Both the position numbers and the translations under genes were made by a program. The notes beneath the pieces are model-generated. The model was not told the DNA's origin and searched no databases. It saw only the letters and a list, made by a program, of their open reading frames with translations. Positions 50,706 through 61,600 of a stretch of DNA of 64,000 nt are shown here, piece by piece. Location of the stretch: contig NW_026570456.1 in assembly GCF_019649055.1 (NCBI RefSeq), forward strand, positions 44,157 to 108,156. The letters run 5' to 3'. Each line of letters opens with the position of its first letter. The stretch's first letter is position 1. Source of the DNA: Paramacrobiotus metropolitanus (lineage: Eukaryota; Tardigrada; Eutardigrada; Parachela; Macrobiotidae).

Positions 50706-50905
50706 CAGTGCGACTGGCTCCACTTCCGATACCGGTTCTTCCCAGAGCAGTACAGGAGAGCCTTCCTGTTCCGACGGTACTCAGGCACTGGCAGCACTGC
50801 CGCTGTGCCCATTTGATGCACAAGTAGCATTCAGCGAAAAGGCAGGCGCTAATATGCCAGGCCTTTTTTCGAACGTGTCCCAAAAATCATGTTGTATTCT
50901 GTAAT

Positions 50906-51294
50906 CAAACACGAACATTTAGCTAAATAACCTTTTTTTCATTTTCTTTCAAAATTGTTGTCATGCAGTAAGTGCAGTCCGTACATACAAAGCTCACAGC
51001 AATAATTTTCGGTGATAAAATAATCTGGTATCAACTTCGAAACCAGTCGTTGTTACATAATACTATTCATTGAGGTATGCACACACGTGAAGTACATACT
51101 CGTGAAATTTGTTGTACTTGATCCATGAAGTAGCTATGCAAATTTTATTTGCTCAAATTTAACAGTTTGTCAGCGTATTGGATTGGGAACTTTCGGACGT
51201 ATATTTTACTAACATCTTACTGTCGCCATACGTGCTCACGCTCCTGCATTAATCTTTTACTAATGACTATTCAGCTGGATCTCGATGGTCCCAA
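50906..51294. other. Intergenic
   Basis: AT-rich gap before the GPR158-like gene. No features. Confidence 0.4.
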
Positions 51295-54200
51295 ATGGTA
51301 ACTCAGTTTGTGGTTACCAGAATGAGTGTGGCACTGCTGTATTTCTTTCTGGCTATATCGGTATGGGCGCAATTTGAGCACCAACACAGTGACCGCTTTC
51401 ACGAAATTCTTACCCGCTTCCGCTCCATTACCGGACTAAACTGTGCCAGCCGGCCGCGGCATGAACTGTTTATGCCGCGGGAAGTAATATCCCACCTGCC
51501 GAATATCAAAGATTTGTATATTAATCCTTTATTCCCCAACCGGACAAATCTGGTGCATGTGCACAATATGGCGCTCAACCGGGCATTCTTCTACAGTTTC
51601 CTGTTTCGTTATGCGGATGACCCGGATGAGCCGGGATTGATGTACTTTTATGTGTCCCATTTGGCCGATGTGGCCGCCAATCGGGCGATCAACGCCAGCG
51701 CGGTGTACTTCGATGTAAACTGCAGCTATCCTAACTGGTACCGGGATTACTTCAATAAGACGTTCCCGTTGTTTGCACCGCGAGCGGTTCGTGGGGATAA
51801 TTTTAATGATCCCATTAATCCACATCGCTACTCGACGCTGCTGATGACCAATGTTGAGGACTTGGGTAATTGAATTAGCGACGCCATTTGCTGGACCACA
51901 CAGTCTAATGTACCATAATAATATTGCAACTGCGATTCAAATCTCGTCCAGTGTTTAATATACACAGGATTTCAAGTACAGCATGTTATTTCATAATTTT
52001 CTGTAAAGTATAGTTAATTTTCTACTTTAAAACCCTGCATTGACTTTTACTGTTTAAATAAATGCAATATTGCAATGAACATTCATCATGAATACCGTTT
52101 AACGCGCCTTTGCATTACATAAGGAGTCGTGACGAATTCGCCTGCAAACTATACGCACACGTTGTACCGTACGAACGACTGGTATACTTCTTGGTTACCG
52201 GATGCCGCTGCAGCCGATTATGCCAAAGTCACGTACACAGTTAACATAAAATTCGCCAACGGAACGGAACAAAACATCGAATTTTTTGGTCCACCCGAGC
52301 CACAAGCGGACCCCGGTCCAGTGAAATGGACAGCGCCTTACTTCGATTGCGGCAGGACTAATAAATGGCTAATTGCGGCCGTTTCACCGGTACTTGACCT
52401 TCATCCCAGGCATACTTCCTGGCGGCATTTACAACGGCACAAGTAATAAACAAATTTCTCTTTAATAACTGTTAGATACTCCCAGTTTACAAGAAGATTC
52501 TATCATGCGTGCGTGTAAATGCAAAAGTTCAATGAGTGAACTATAACAGCTGTGTACCGTATACGTACGTAAACCCTACAACGTAAACTTTTCATACATC
52601 AAATAATATTTAATTTAATTTAATTTTAAGTGGTTTAATATTTTTTAGGTACGTTGGTGCCGTTGTAATAGAGACGGATCTGTTAAAAATTGATATGAAT
52701 CCTTGTCCCGTTAGCGAAGGAAATCCACTGCCCAACTGGTATGCCGGTACTGATCGTTGTAGGAAACGCACAACAGAAGTAGGTAAGCGTGTTTCCGTGT
52801 TTTTCATGTTGGTATTTGCATAACACTCTGATCTTTGAAGTGCGAGCCACTCCAGGGTTATGGTCTAAAACGCGGCGGATATGCTTGCCGGTGCCGGCCA
52901 GGTTATCGGCTGCCATTCTGGCAAATTGGTCCCTTTCAAGGAGAAATTATCGAAAGAGCTATTGAAGTCGACTATTTGGCCAAGTTCGAATGCGAAAAAA
53001 TTGGGAGTATGTAACGAAAGCTTTTTCGTATCTGTAAAGTATAGTCTGCCTTTAAAAATCCTGTACTATAATAATATTTTGATAACCATAATAAATATTT
53101 TGATACTTATCACATATCACACAATTAACAGAACATGTAAGTGCACATAAATTTGCTTTATTATAAAACCGTTATCAGCTACCCAAACATATATTTATCT
53201 GCTCCTGTAGATCGACAAATTTTGCATTTGTTATAATTGTGCCTGTTTTCACCAATATACTGCAGGTTTCAAACATGTACATATCAGAACTAGAAGTCAA
53301 ATGTCATCATGAAATACCCGTTGTCGTACTCGTGTATTTATACCAAAATCTATGCAACCATTTTTGTTGCAGACATCCGTGTGGTTACCGAACATGCGAC
53401 TTCATCTGACATTTATTTACACCGACGCCCCAGTGGTTACTTGGGGCCTCTTGGTGGGGAACGGCCCTACTCTTACCTGTTTGGATTAGATCCGCTATCC
53501 AGTCCCGAAGGATACCGATGGCCTCTTTATCCGTTCACATCCAACCGATCCCAGTTCTACGACGCTTTCGGCCAGCCTTTGGGACCTGACGGTCGACGCA
53601 TTGTTTACGGTCCGGATGGACTGCCGGTGGTCACGCTGGCCGGCACAACCGCGGTGCCCTTTGATTATCTGCCCACATGGCAGGCTTTTAATACGCACGT
53701 CTATCATGGTATTATGAATTTTGCAGGCAAGTAAAACTAAGAGCATGCAGTCAACTGCATGCACTAAGAGCAACTGATACACATAATCACATGTCCATCA
53801 GTGGAAGCATCTCCAACTTGGATTCCAACATTAGATGCACTACGAGTACAGACGAAGTTTATTGTGGCACAGAGCTAAAACGGGCAAATTAAGTTCATGC
53901 TTATTAAAATGGAATAACAGTAATTTGTACCAGATCGCTCGTTTGTGTATACGGTACATTTTATTTTATCATTTTATTACTGTGTACATCATGTGCATGG
54001 TGTTTTCAATGATTTTTCCACGGTTCTTTGATTGTCTAGTTGCTCTGCATGGTCTGTAACGGGCTTTTATTGTTTAGGATTTCCGATGTCACCGATAAAT
54101 TTATCTATTGTGGATCCCATTATTCACCGAAATGTCCGCTCGGCTACTCCCTCATTTTGTCCGCAATCACCCAATCCGGCTCAATGCGGTGTACCATTAC

Positions 54201-55957
54201 TCTTGCCCTTACGGTTACCCAATATGCTTGTGCGGCATTCCCATATTATCTCTAATCGTGTGCTGTTGAATACACTGCGCGCTATGCGCTTAATTAACCC
54301 TGAAAACTGTCGGCACTTCCGTCCGGAGCATCTAAAATTACAAGGCAATGTCGCTTATGGAAAGGAGAACCAGCTGGAAAATCAGGCTCGGACAGCACTG
54401 CGATTGGCGCATTTTATCAGCGTTTACAACCAGATTGTTGATCCGAGAGAGTTGTTTTTTGAACGCACGGCTGATTTACCGCTAAATGAACATCAGTTAT
54501 TTTCCGAGGTAAAGGATTGTGTAGCAAATGAATAAGTACTGGATTGCTAAGTTTGCGTCCAAGCCAGTATGTCTTGGTACTTTCTAAATAAACATTTATG
54601 TGACTACCCGTTTAACGTACTCACAGGTATTGGCAAACGTTATGGGCGATATGCGCATTTTGAGTAGCGGAATTTATTACGAAAACAGCAAGTTTCCGGG
54701 TCGCGTGCATTTTGGACCGACGGCCGAACGCACGTCTCGAAACGCCCGGGCATTTTTTGCCGCGGACCAGGCTGCTTTACACGCGAATAAAGATCGGTTT
54801 TACCTTAACCAGGAATGGTTCAAGGCCGTTAAGGAAAGATGGAAAGCTAGCCCGGCTTCACAGCTAACTAAATTTGCCACCAGGATGCGGATTAGAGGCG
54901 ATCGTACCGGTTCGTTGACAAGCCGACCTGTAACAGTTGCACGTACTTATCTTATTTGAATCCTTCCGTATACTTAATGTTTTCTTGCAACCAACACTCC
55001 CAAATATTAAAGCAAAATGTTTTCTTGCAACCAACACTCCCAAATATTAAAGCAAAAGCTTATATAAAAACGCACATAAAGATAAATATTAATTTCAGTG
55101 CGATTACTAATGTAAGGATGTTTACCAATGGCTGTACTTGCTCGTAAACCAATTACGTAAAATGTACTGTGTGCAAAGCACTTACGTGGTTCAGAATATG
55201 TTGTCTGTAATCAGTAGTCTAATAATTGCACCTTTTAATTAAAGGGAAATACAGTATAAAGTACGACCGTTATCCCGAGCAGTATCTTGCGCCGATACTT
55301 GGTGACGGCCACTGGAGTGCACCGTATTACAGCTGTCATGGACACATTAAAGAATGGGTCATAACCTATGTCGTCCCTTTTTTTGGATTGGACGGCATCC
55401 GAGATGCTGTGGAATTCCAGTTCGTAAATAATAAAAAAAAGGGGATGATAATTTACTGTTGATGATAATAGAGTTTTGTTTAAACAGAGGTGTCGTTGCG
55501 GTTACGATGCCGTTATCGGAAATCGACTTAAACCAATGCGACGCTCCGTTGAATACCCCAAACGCTTTTAGAAATAGCCACCGTTGCGATCACACATCAT
55601 CTTACGTACGTGGCAACAAAATAACATATTATGTGCTTATGGTTAATTTATAAAGCTACCTGACATATTATTATATACCGTTAAGAATGTATTTTTCAGT
55701 GTGTTCCAATCATGGGCAGACGCTTCGAAATGGGAGGATACAAATGCGAATGCAAACCCGGCTATGAGTACCCATACAGTGAGCCGATTAACTATTTCGA
55801 TGGACAAGTGATGGAAGCCGAATGGGAAAAACATATGATGGGACTACCTAACAAGTTCAGTGCGTTAAAATGCCGATTAGTTGGTCGTGCAACGGCAACA
55901 GTGTCACGCTTTGCTATCATAATCATAGCTGTATTAGTGCTGCTCTTTTTTTGTTAA
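51295..55957 (+). CDS. Tandem GPR158-like Cache/EGF ectodomain protein lacking 7TM
   Basis: Ten exons: 51295-51865, 52124-52442, 52649-52778, 52841-53006, 53373-53726, 54078-54508, 54627-54903, 55245-55419, 55488-55605 and 55700-55957. They join in phase to 932 residues. A signal peptide follows the second Met (51322). Two modules each resemble the GPR158/GPR179 extracellular region. Each has a helical Cache part and a W(T/S)APY(F/Y)xC block (KWTAPYFDCG; HWSAPYYSC). A strand follows with the pattern GVVAVTMPLSEIDLNQC. Each module ends in a calcium-EGF-like GGYxCxCxPGY motif. Module 1 spans about residues 20-395 and module 2 about 520-905. The chain ends in FAIIIIAVLVLLFFC immediately before the stop, so it is GPI-anchored or tail-anchored, with no seven-helix domain and no cytosolic tail. 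Intron 5 is GC-AG. In GPR158 this ectodomain binds glycine and glypicans; the ligand here is unknown. Confidence 0.8.
54979..55058 (+). repeat. 40-bp tandem duplication in an intron
   Basis: A unit beginning TGTTTTCTTGCAACCAACAC is present twice head to tail, with 40-base spacing, inside intron 7 of the GPR158-like gene. The two copies are identical by eye. Confidence 0.9.
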
Positions 55958-56957
55958 TTTGCAAACGTTTTACTAGATCTAGTACAAACTTTGTTTTCAT
56001 ATATGCATTCTGAAGGTTTTGTATAATCGTAAATCCGTAAATTGGTGATTAAATCGATCGAAGCGCAGCGAGGCCGCTTTCTAATAGGTGATGCAAGAAA
56101 ATAAAAATATTTACTTGACTGTTTGATATGAATTCCAGTTGGAAATGTTCTCGCATATTTGGAAAAATGGAATTGCCGTTGTTAGCACCTGTTGCAATTC
56201 ATTACTGGTACATTATTGGCACTGTTCACACAATGCCGTTCCTGTCCCAATTGCATGCCAACGTACATTCCGTCAGTTTCCTAGTTCAGGAGTTTATTGT
56301 TTGGCCCAAATAAACCGATAGCTGTATGTATAAACTTTATATAGGAACAAAGATTACAGGAACAACGCAAGATGTGCTCTTTACCAAGTTTTACTGAAAC
56401 TCTACCTACATAAACACGATATTCACCTGATCCAGCCACAACATATGGCTGATCAACATTTACCACATTACGAGACGCCTTATTGCATAATGTTACGCTT
56501 TATTATCACGACATTCAGGCACGCCGATACCGCTAAATGTAGAGCTAGACAACTTTCCAGGACTTTTCCAAAGCGATGAATACGTTAACGATCGATATAA
56601 AAAGTACGTCCAAGGATGGTTTTGGCCAACGCCGCCAACAATGTAGTCCAGTGGGAGAGTTTGTATGGGAAGGAAGTGTGCAGTTTATAACTGGTGCTTC
56701 CGGTGGAAAGTGCGCTAAACTTCTTTAGTAAGACCTCTATCCAAGTACGGAATTGAGGGCAAAGTGTTTTACACTGATCTCAATAATAATTATGACGTTG
56801 CCTGGCAGTTTTTGCTGCGTTCGTAAAACTCAGGGAAGGTGCCCTTTTGAATTAGCAGTGTAAGAAAACAACTGAAAATTTTTCATTTGATCGCTTATTT
56901 CAGTTCTCTTAAATTCTTTCTTCTATCCGTTTTCGGTAACAAAGTATCTTGTTAACA
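55958..56957. other. Intergenic with possible degraded coding remnants
   Basis: Between 56515 and 56830 several protein-like stretches occur in different frames: PLNVELDNFPGLFQSDEY, GEFVWEGSVQFITGASGG and KVFYTDLNNNYDVAWQFLL. The first follows a good acceptor (CATTCAG at 56513-56519). They do not join in one frame, so this is either a decayed gene or one with indel errors. The rest shows nothing. Confidence 0.35.
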
Positions 56958-57230
56958 ATGCCGCAAAAGTCCTCTCGGTGTGCTGGACGGGACAGCGGAT
57001 TCCGGTCCCGGTCCCGGTCCCGGTCACGAAAATGCCAAAAGCCGACAGTGAAATACCATTCATCCGCCAGCATGACCCGGTTCCAGAGGGACCGGGGAGG
57101 CTTCTATGGAACGTGCGGATGCTTGGTACCGGGACTGGGGCCGCGCGGAGGAACCCGGCACCGACCGGACTGCAAGTGCCGGGTGCACCGGAGGAATCGG
57201 ATAGGGAAAGGCACAAAGCGGAAGCGTTAA
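56958..57230 (+). CDS. Small Arg/Cys-rich basic protein, 90 residues
   Basis: An intronless frame from the ATG at 56958. It has about 19 Arg, 8 Lys, 6 Cys and only 3 acidic residues, with no Glu, for a net charge near +24. An RS-dipeptide run (residues 16-24) is encoded by a CGGTCC microsatellite. Two CxC pairs (53/55 and 72/74) and a KGTKRKR tail follow. Composition recalls protamine-like or other small nucleic-acid-binding proteins, but no homology is recognised. An AATAAA lies about 150 bp downstream (57379). Its GC content is much higher than the flanks. A minus-strand frame overlaps, so the call rests on composition and the clean ATG-stop frame. Confidence 0.4.
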   Translation: MPQKSSRCAGRDSGFRSRSRSRSRKCQKPTVKYHSSASMTRFQRDRGGFYGTCGCLVPGLGPRGGTRHRPDCKCRVHRRNRIGKGTKRKR

Positions 57231-58601
57231 TATGCCGGGGGGTTGGTCATTTTAGTTGTATTTATTTTTGCATATCATGGTGTCATACTAGAGTGGTCTG
57301 TTTTTCTGTGCGTACTGTCGACCTTTGGCCAATATTCGTGTAAATGTGTGTTTTCGTATTTCGCGAGAAGATATCAAAGAATAAAAAATTGTGTAAAGCT
57401 GAAAATCTCATTAATGCTAGCGCCCAAACGCAAAGAACTTACTCAGATCACTCACAACAACTATAGCTATAGTGATGTGTTGATGTGATGGAATTATAGT
57501 TAAGTGCATTAACTACTATATATATAGTAAGATCACATCTTCTATTTTGCTGCCCGTGGTAAAAAACTAATGAACATTCGCAACTACCGTAATTATCGAA
57601 TTTTCCGCACTGGGCGGCAAACATTTCGAATACCATGGAACAAGTGCGCAGATTTCGGGGAGGTGCGCTTATTGCGGGGGGTGCCACAAATGTAATAATT
57701 ACGGTAACTATTATAATTTCGTCCGAGCTCGTGGGAAATCTAAAAATGTTATCATCGATCAAAAGATAAAATCAATTTAAAAATATTCGCTGGTTGAATT
57801 AATTATCTTGTTATAATTGTACTGTAGTGACCTTAAAGGAATTGACTTGACAATAATTTAGCGATTCCGATGTACTGACCACTTCATGACTCAGCGCATC
57901 ATATCTGAAGATTTATTTTAGTGATGGCGCTTACAGAGCGAACGTTTGTCCGTCACTGCAGACTGGCAATGATTTAACGTAAAGCCGATATTTCAATAAA
58001 CCGTCATGTTGTGTATGCATGCATGGCTGGATAATGGCAAGCAATAAAATTGCAATCAAATTTAGATCATTGATTCATTTACAACTGACCACCGCGCGGG
58101 ATAATGGATATAAAGAAAGACATACAGCTTTCCATCCAGCCGGCAACTGTAACCTTTACCACGCATAGCTTTAGTGACCTGGTTTCTTTTTTCCGCCGGA
58201 TTTGCTAAATGGGGAAATTCACACAGATACCGGGGCGCGCTCCTGTGCAGCAAAGCGCGGTTTGAGACTAATCCGCGGTCGTTAGCGTCAGGTGCGGGAA
58301 AATTGCCAGCTAACACCAGCCAGTGCTTACGAAGTTGGACATTATGCGACTTCGTGGATGATCAGTTGTTCACAAGGGGGCATTCGTATTAGCACAGCAG
58401 TGACCTTAAAAATAAAAACAAAAAATATTTGCTTTGTTCTTTATTAAAAGCATTTGTTTTGTAATTAGCTCAAATTCAGTATTACCACAGTTACAACCGC
58501 GACAATTATTATTTTTACAATTTAATGAAGTTAATGGAATACCATCGTATTACCTAAAGGGCATTAAAAATTTGGGTTGGACTGGGCATTATGGCGAAAT
58601 A
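57231..58601. other. Intergenic
   Basis: Contains an inverted-repeat pair (TACCGTAATTAT near 57586 and ATAATTACGGTA near 57696) that may be a short palindromic element. AATAAA on the minus strand at 58440-58445 is a likely polyadenylation signal for the K2P gene. Open frames at 58062-58392 lack ATG support. Confidence 0.4.
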
Positions 58602-61600
58602 TCAGGGATGTATTGCGGCTTTGGTGGGGGTGAGTTTGAAATGTTTCTTCTTCTTATGGAGAGAAATCCTGGAGGCGACGGCATGGAAGCAGGCCGAGAT
58701 GAGCAGCCAGCCGCAGATGATGTAGACAATAACTAAACTGCGGCGGATATGCGTGGTATTGCTGAGCGCCGCCGTCGGATTAAAGCCGACCGCATAACGA
58801 TCCGGCTTATCGCCCGGGATCTCATCGACCAGCCCCACGGTCATTAGGGTCATCACGCAGAAATAAATAGAGTTGACGGCATCCCAGTTCTCCCATAGGC
58901 CGAAGATCAGCACAGCCAGCAGTACGTAAAAAGCGATAATTACCAACATCAGCGACACAGGTACGCACGCCTGCAATCACATAATGGCAGCCCTATATTT
59001 ACACTTCGATGTGCACTGTGTACTTGCACGAATGCTGCACAGCACAATATCCAGTACGCTAATTTTGTGAATATGGATTTTTCGAATTCCGGAAACGTTA
59101 CAGTTTGCGCCACATTCATTTACGAAGAATTTTCGTGCAGTCAGTTATAAATAAGCGTTAGCGGTACTTCGAACGCTGGTAAGTTGTAGCAGGATAAATA
59201 CCTGTAGAAAAAATATGTAGCGCTATGGCAGTGTTACAATTAATTATTTTTGGTGTTTTTTAATTTTATACATTACACTCATGAACACGGTTTTCTTATA
59301 CCTGAATTCGCCGGTAACTTTCATTCAGCGACTCCGCTCCGCCGGCAAACTGGCGCGCCATAACGGTCTTGTCGCGGTGCCGGCACATACTGCAGCACAC
59401 GGCCTGATGATACAGGACAGCAATGAGTTTGCCCACATCGTCGCCAATCACGTATAGAAACAGGAGAAAGAGAGGCACTCCAAAGAAGCAATAGGGAAAT
59501 GTAACTGCTTTACCAATTTGTGTCCTTGGAGGATTTCCAATGCCTGTAGAGAAAACACCAGCACTGATCAAACCGTGACCATCGTGGCCAACACGCCTCG
59601 ATTACTTAATTCAACTGGGTCCACACAATTAAATTAGACTAATGCACGCGTTGTTGCACGGCACTGCCGTAACACCCCTCGCGTTTTCTGCGGGAAAAAT
59701 CAATGACAAATTGCCGATGATGGTAAAACTTTGTAACACACCAGGTTTTATTAGCGTTATTGCAAGCTTGTAACTAAATAAAAATACCTTATCATTAGTA
59801 AGATATGTAAATGGGCTGACCTAGTGCCTCTAAGATAATAAAAATCCATTTATGTTCTGAACTGTGTACCATATTTACGTACTATTTCCGGCTAAAATAT
59901 TCACCACACTACGCACTGAAAAAGATATACATTATGGCGCTTTTATTTCTTTTCCAAATGCAAAAACATAAAATACATATTTGCTGATTTTTAATGGTTT
60001 TGTTTAGCGTGAATAAATTTCGGAGCAGCAATGGAACCCCGCAAGACTTCCGGTTTACACACTCAGTGTTATGTGTTTACAGAAGAATAATTTGTTTGTC
60101 TGACAAGCTGATGCTGGATGTGGTTTTCATCCCCCGTGTGAATTAATCGGGTTTCCACTTGAGCAGCATAACCAGTAAATTTGTTAGACAAATCCCTAGT
60201 CTCTAAGATAAATAGCTGATTCTGAAAAACAGGACGTGAACTTGTCGCCATCTTCCGGAATACCTGGGCTCGGTAAATTCCCTCAATGCCGATGACGCCG
60301 CAGCGGAGACAGACTGATGAATAAATACAGAAACTCCAAGAATATTGAATTCCCAAACTTCTATTATTATTTCAGTTAGACAGCAGTTTTTTATCGATTT
60401 TTCTGTGAAATGCCAAATGTCCCGTTAACCAGCATGGCGCACGCCATATAAAGCTGATTGACTAGATAAAGCGCAATGAAAATAACCTGGAACGTTTAAC
60501 GTTTAACGTCTGAAACTTAATACCAGCTCTATCACCACTTCTATAAGAGCATAATTATGCGGTTGTCAGTTTTTTAGTTTTAGCCTTTTAGGCAAACGCA
60601 CTCGAAATCTGAGAAACTTAAAAGCCGAACTTCGGGTTTTGGAACGGTAGAACTACAAAGTGCTGTTCTTCCTGCAGGTACAAAATCAGTTTAGACTAAT
60701 TCGACTGGAAAACCGATGTAATAATTTTGCACAAAACTACGAAAATAAAAAACGTACATGTCCTTTCAGTAGCGCATTTTGCCGCGACGGACATCGCTCA
60801 GAAATTTTGTACTTAACAATATTTTAACAATACTACTGGATTTTGGCTGCAAGGAGAAATCTTCGTATACGGACAAGTATAACCTTGCGTGTTGTTTGTC
60901 TTGGAAGCTGCTGGATAAAAATTTAAGCAAGCTTTAATTCAGCTTTTTAAAAAATTACCGTTTATCATTTTTTAGTCAGTCCGCAAGGACAGAACAACAC
61001 ACGAAGCTATCTAAGCAAATTTTTGGCAAAGTGCTTGCTAAAGAGTCGAGCCATGGAAATCACTTACTACGATTATGAGGTCATGCCGTAATATTTAGAG
61101 CACAATCATGAGGAATACTTCGCATTTGCTGCATTGCATCTCAGTCAGAATTCCTTTATGCAGCTGTAATGTTTTGGAAGTAAGGTAATTTTACTAGTCC
61201 TGTATTTAAGGCATACTTTAGCGTTAACAGGGTATGATAGTGCCAAAAATATAATGCATTTTGAATTGGTCCAATTGCTTAAGGTGTTGTGGACGCACTG
61301 TCATGATTAGCAATTACATGGCGCCACGGTTCAAAACTTTTTAACAGAGGAAATAAACATAATTACATGAAAATTTTGAGAAAAAAACCGACAGGCCGCT
61401 GCTAGCATTAATAACAACACTTATGAGAATATGGAATTTCTTTGAAATGTCGAGCCCGGCGATCGTCAACCGTTAGAAACTGCTTAAACCCGGCATCCTC
61501 CGGCCCGTCCCAGGGCTTTCTTCTAAGCAGCAGCTGATCGCGCGGTGTGTCCGTGCGTCATGCCAGTCACGCTATTCATATTAATCTGACTTGTTGGAGC

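Noticed and set aside
52380-52442. Suspected frameshift at the end of exon 2 of the GPR158-like gene
   Set aside because: An alternative frame looks more protein-like, but the literal frame splices to the next exon in correct phase, so no break is required.
57448-57762. 104-residue minus-strand frame
   Set aside because: Overlaps an inverted-repeat region and has no family features.
58062-58392. Opposing frames of 72-84 residues downstream of the K2P gene
   Set aside because: The minus-strand frame has no ATG, and the plus-strand one has no similarity; the K2P stop and polyadenylation signal already explain the 3' end.
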